Shown here one piece after another: positions 33,151-35,902 of a DNA stretch of 35,902 nt. Positions within the stretch are counted from its first letter, which is position 1. The number at the start of each line of letters is the position of its first letter. Both the position numbers and the translations under genes were made by a program. This DNA comes from Reticulitermes lucifugus (Eukaryota > Arthropoda > Insecta > Blattodea > Rhinotermitidae), in NCBI GenBank assembly GCA_026260175.1, contig JAKCWW010003077.1:15004-50905 (forward strand), in the 5' to 3' direction. The notes under the pieces are model-generated. The model made no database searches, was not told where the DNA came from, and worked only from the letters and a program-made list of their open reading frames with translations.

Positions 33151-33900
33151 GATCTCAAAACAAGTGATCGACCAAGTCATCCGCCATCTGAAGGCTTTTC
33201 TTTATAGCACTGGTAGTGGACTGACGCCTCTCCAAGATAGCGTCAGAAACGCCTTCGTCTTCTGGTTCACTGAGTACTGTCGGCTGCTCAAAGTCTTCCT
33301 CAGCATGAGAGTCGAGAAATTCCTGGATACAGCCTCCTCCAAAACTGGGAATTCTTTTCCGGCGGCTTTACGGGTTAACACGACGATATCTCGTATTTCA
33401 CAGCTGTTTGGGGAATCTCCGGAAGTCATTGATTCCTTCTTGTCAAAGGTTCTTCCAGTAGCCGTTCAGAGCCGTGGACTTTGTCTAGACCAGGGGTGAC
33501 CAAACTGAGGCTCGCGAGCCACATGCGGCTCTTTGATATATAATGTGCGGCTCGCGGAAATATGTTGGCTGAACTCCTTTTTGCATTACAATTCATATGA
33601 AAGGTAAATAAAAAAATTTCAAGCTCTATAATTATTTACCGGGTATAAACTGAGTGTCCGCTGGATTAAAACGTAAGTTTAATGTTCATGGTGAGTAAAT
33701 ATATTTAAGAACTTTTGTAACAAAATGTGCATGTAACAATAAAAACGTGTGTGTTTTATTTGTCCATGTCTTGCGGCTCTCAAATATCTGAAGTTTACCG
33801 TATGTGGCTCTTACGTTAAGCAAGTTTGGCCACCCCTGGTCTAGACGATGTACATCTTTGTATTTACGAGTATTGTGCAGTCGTCTGTGCCCTACGATTT
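33151..33900 (-). pseudogene. Tigger/jerky-like DDE transposase relic, split by the hAT element
   Basis: The minus-strand translation contains TKSTALNGYWKNL, then INDFRRFP, then IQEFLDSHAEEDFEQ, then ILERRQSTTSAIKKSLQ and DDLVDHFF. These match the C-terminal region of pogo/Tigger-type transposases in order (the W-x-K-L segment, the acidic HxEE region, the terminal helices). Several stop codons break the frame. The upstream part continues across the hAT insertion at 33847-33900 (CTILVNTKMYIV). The plus-strand 120-residue ORF here is a shadow. Confidence 0.6.
33491..33838. mobile_element. Complete nonautonomous hAT miniature element, 348 bp
   Basis: The termini CAGGGGTGACCAAACT and its inverted counterpart AGTTTGGCCACCCCTG match at 15 of 16 positions. 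The element is flanked by the 8-bp direct duplication GTCTAGAC (33483-33490 and 33839-33846), the hAT hallmark. Subterminal GGCTCGCGAGCC and GCGGCTCTT motifs are present. There is no transposase ORF. Confidence 0.9.
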
Positions 33901-34129
33901 CGAACATCACTGATACTAAGCTGTATGACATGAAATTCAAAATATACAAAACACCGATGACTATATTAGCTGCTTCTGTGCAGAATTTAATTTCAGAATA
34001 TTCACTGATATTGACAGAATTCGTATCGTTCTGTTATATTGTCTTCGGAATCACCACCTCTCATGTGGCCGCTTTCGGAATCGAAATGTGCCGACCTCGG
34101 AAGTATATGCTCTTTCCTGTGAGCTAGTA

Positions 34130-35830
34130 ATCCTTGATCATGATTGTGAAAGACCTAGTGCCTTCCGTAATCCTGCATGTGAGAAGTTCAAAATGGACGG
34201 TGTTGCTTGTGGAAGTATTTCTTGTGATGTGTGGGGTATCCCAGGTGATTAATTATTGTTCTTTAAAGTGTCGCAGGTGATAACAATGCACTCACATTTA
34301 TGCTTTACGTATTAATATGTTTAAGTTTTCCATTTTAGATCACGTATCAGTGAACTTGACGTAATGGCAACGCAATTACCGGACAAAATGATCTTGAATA
34401 GCACATTCGCTAAAAATTATAATAATATTTAATAATTATAATATTTAATAACGCAAGGAATAATATGCAGCAACAGAACACAGGTATGTCTCAACATATA
34501 ATAAACGTTCCCTTATAAACTAAAAAATACCTATTTTGGTAATAGACTGATAATTGTTAATATTTCCACAGAAATCTACACATTTCCACGATTCCACATA
34601 CAAGACCGACTGCCAGTATTTTTTTTAAATTCATAATAAGAACATTCTTATAATTTTAATTCCTGTATTTTACATATTCCCTAGAAGTTTAAAGTTGAAC
34701 TCATTGGGAACTACAGTTTTATTGAAATAGTGTTTTACTCTAAGAGGATGTACAAACTTTTATAATCGATGTATAGTCTGTAGTATGTCTTTGACCCCTT
34801 GAGGATGGCCGGTAACCGGCCGAAACGTATGTAGGGGTGTACGATATTATTGTAAGAATACAGTGCATGTGTTGGCAAAAGTGAAGTCTTTGACTGATAG
34901 TATGATGCAGGTGAATATAACGTGAAATTTAAAAGGACTGAGCTGTAGTCTTGCAGTGGTGGTGTGAATGGTATGATGTATTTATTTGTATACATTTATT
35001 TCTTTTTATATTTGAGGTGAATCAAAATCAAATAAGCATAGCTTCTTTAAAAGCAGAAGTGCAGTAACATATTTTTTCAGAACAACTGTTATTGTCATTG
35101 CTTTACACAGAATCGTCTCCTGATTCATTCACACTTGTGTGACATCACCGTACCTCACAAGGCCTGAGGCATGACTACCAGGACGTCCAGCTGCGAACAG
35201 GTGAATCAGAGGGTAACAGTTTGTGTTACAGTCTTAGGTGTTCACTTCAATACCTACAGTGCCAATCTGCCATTTAGGCTGTCCTGACTAGTGATGGGCA
35301 CAGTCGAGTAAGGCATGTGTTACGTACTGTCACGCCAGCCACTTTATTGGTATAGCTGGCCTGGCTCACTTTTGTAACTGCACTCCACATGTGCACTGTA
35401 CAGCGAGATACTGTGCTGGATCAGCTGCTCCAGCTAACCTCTCCTGATCAAGTACCAGTCACCCACCCAGTAGCCAGTCGCTGTTTGCGCTACCTCGACT
35501 GGCACAAAAGTAAAGTTACTGGATCCACAAATTGACAGTCATCTAAGGTGTGATGGTCATATATCATCTAATAGTGAATTCAGACAGATATCATAGTAGT
35601 TATTCTTTGTGGTACCTATTTGGTTGTCATTAGTTGAGCAGTTCAATTTGCTGTTATTCAAATACTTCCATTCAGTTACCATATTTGTTACCATATTTGA
35701 GTATATTCGTGCTGTTGCTGTTCTATTGTCATCCAATTTCTGTTCATTGCACAGTACACGTAATTCAGCTCCATGGAGCACAGTCCTTCTTGAGAAGCTA
35801 CCAGGCCATCAGCTAGTCAATAAATTCCTC
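34130..35830. other. No gene seen
   Basis: It contains the hammerhead-like motif at 34794. GGGCACAGTCGAG near 35296 and CTCGACTGGCAC near 35494 form a weak inverted pair that may mark a transposon. Confidence 0.35.
34794..34838 (+). ncRNA. Hammerhead-like motif, core C to U change
   Basis: Stem I is ACCCC (34794-34798) with GGGGT (34834-34838). The core reads TTGAGGA, so the invariant first C of CUGANGA is T. Stem II is GGCCGG-taa-CCGGCC (six pairs), followed by GAAAC, the loop GTAT and GTA as the cleavage triplet. The fold is preserved, but the core change predicts loss of activity. Confidence 0.5.
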
Positions 35831-35837
35831 GCGTTTT

Positions 35838-35902
35838 ACGGAACCCGAAGGTTCATTACCGCACTCACAAGAGCCCACCACCTGTCCCTATCCTGAGCCA
35901 TA
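35838..35902 (-). pseudogene. Retrotransposon ORF2 3' terminus fragment at window edge
   Basis: The minus strand reads MAQDRDRWWALVSAVMNLRV then P-stop, the conserved terminus of the same family. The element continues to the right beyond the window. Confidence 0.6.

Noticed and set aside
33137..33499. 120-residue plus-strand ORF
   Set aside because: It is the complement of the Tigger-like relic, which explains the sequence better on the minus strand.

Overview
The window looks like a stretch of a large, repeat-rich insect genome. The evidence is long introns with GT-AG splice sites, an A/T-rich background, decayed non-LTR retrotransposon 3' ends, tRNA-derived SINEs, hAT and Tigger-like DNA transposon remnants, and many short ribozyme-like hairpins of the kind reported in Penelope-like elements. 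The repeat mix recalls cockroach, termite or stick-insect genomes, but that is an impression from memory. No prokaryotic gene organisation is visible, and nearly all short open reading frames are chance or repeat-derived.

The best host gene lies on the minus strand between 31630 and 28710. Three exons with matching phase-1 splice sites encode a 113-residue secreted cysteine-rich protein. It has a signal peptide, a short propeptide ending in an RKRR furin-type site placed exactly at the first exon junction, and a 73-residue mature part with 12 cysteines ending in CCC. A probable relative lies further left on the same strand. It has a terminal cysteine-rich exon (7201 to 6948), also with 12 framework cysteines, and a candidate signal-peptide exon (20304 to 20112) in compatible phase 12.9 kb upstream. 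Together they suggest a small tandem family of secreted, possibly hormone-like or extracellular peptides.

The rest is mobile-element debris. Eight copies, intact to degenerate, of a hammerhead-ribozyme-like motif are scattered on both strands (1461, 2847, 7539, 14315, 17243, 20727, 27200, 34794). The copy at 2847-2892 retains a 6-bp stem I, a 6-bp stem II and the catalytic core. An inverted copy of its downstream sequence stops exactly at the predicted self-cleavage position. Other structures are a 168-bp-arm inverted repeat (7676-8075), an array of about ten 29-bp units each resembling a tRNA A box (9133-9416), a complete 348-bp hAT miniature element with an 8-bp target duplication nested in a Tigger-like relic (33491-33838), and a perfect 44-bp palindrome (32558-32601). 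One 30-base run of N (20902-20931) is an assembly gap.

Stretches with no identified gene or repeat are noted as separate entries.
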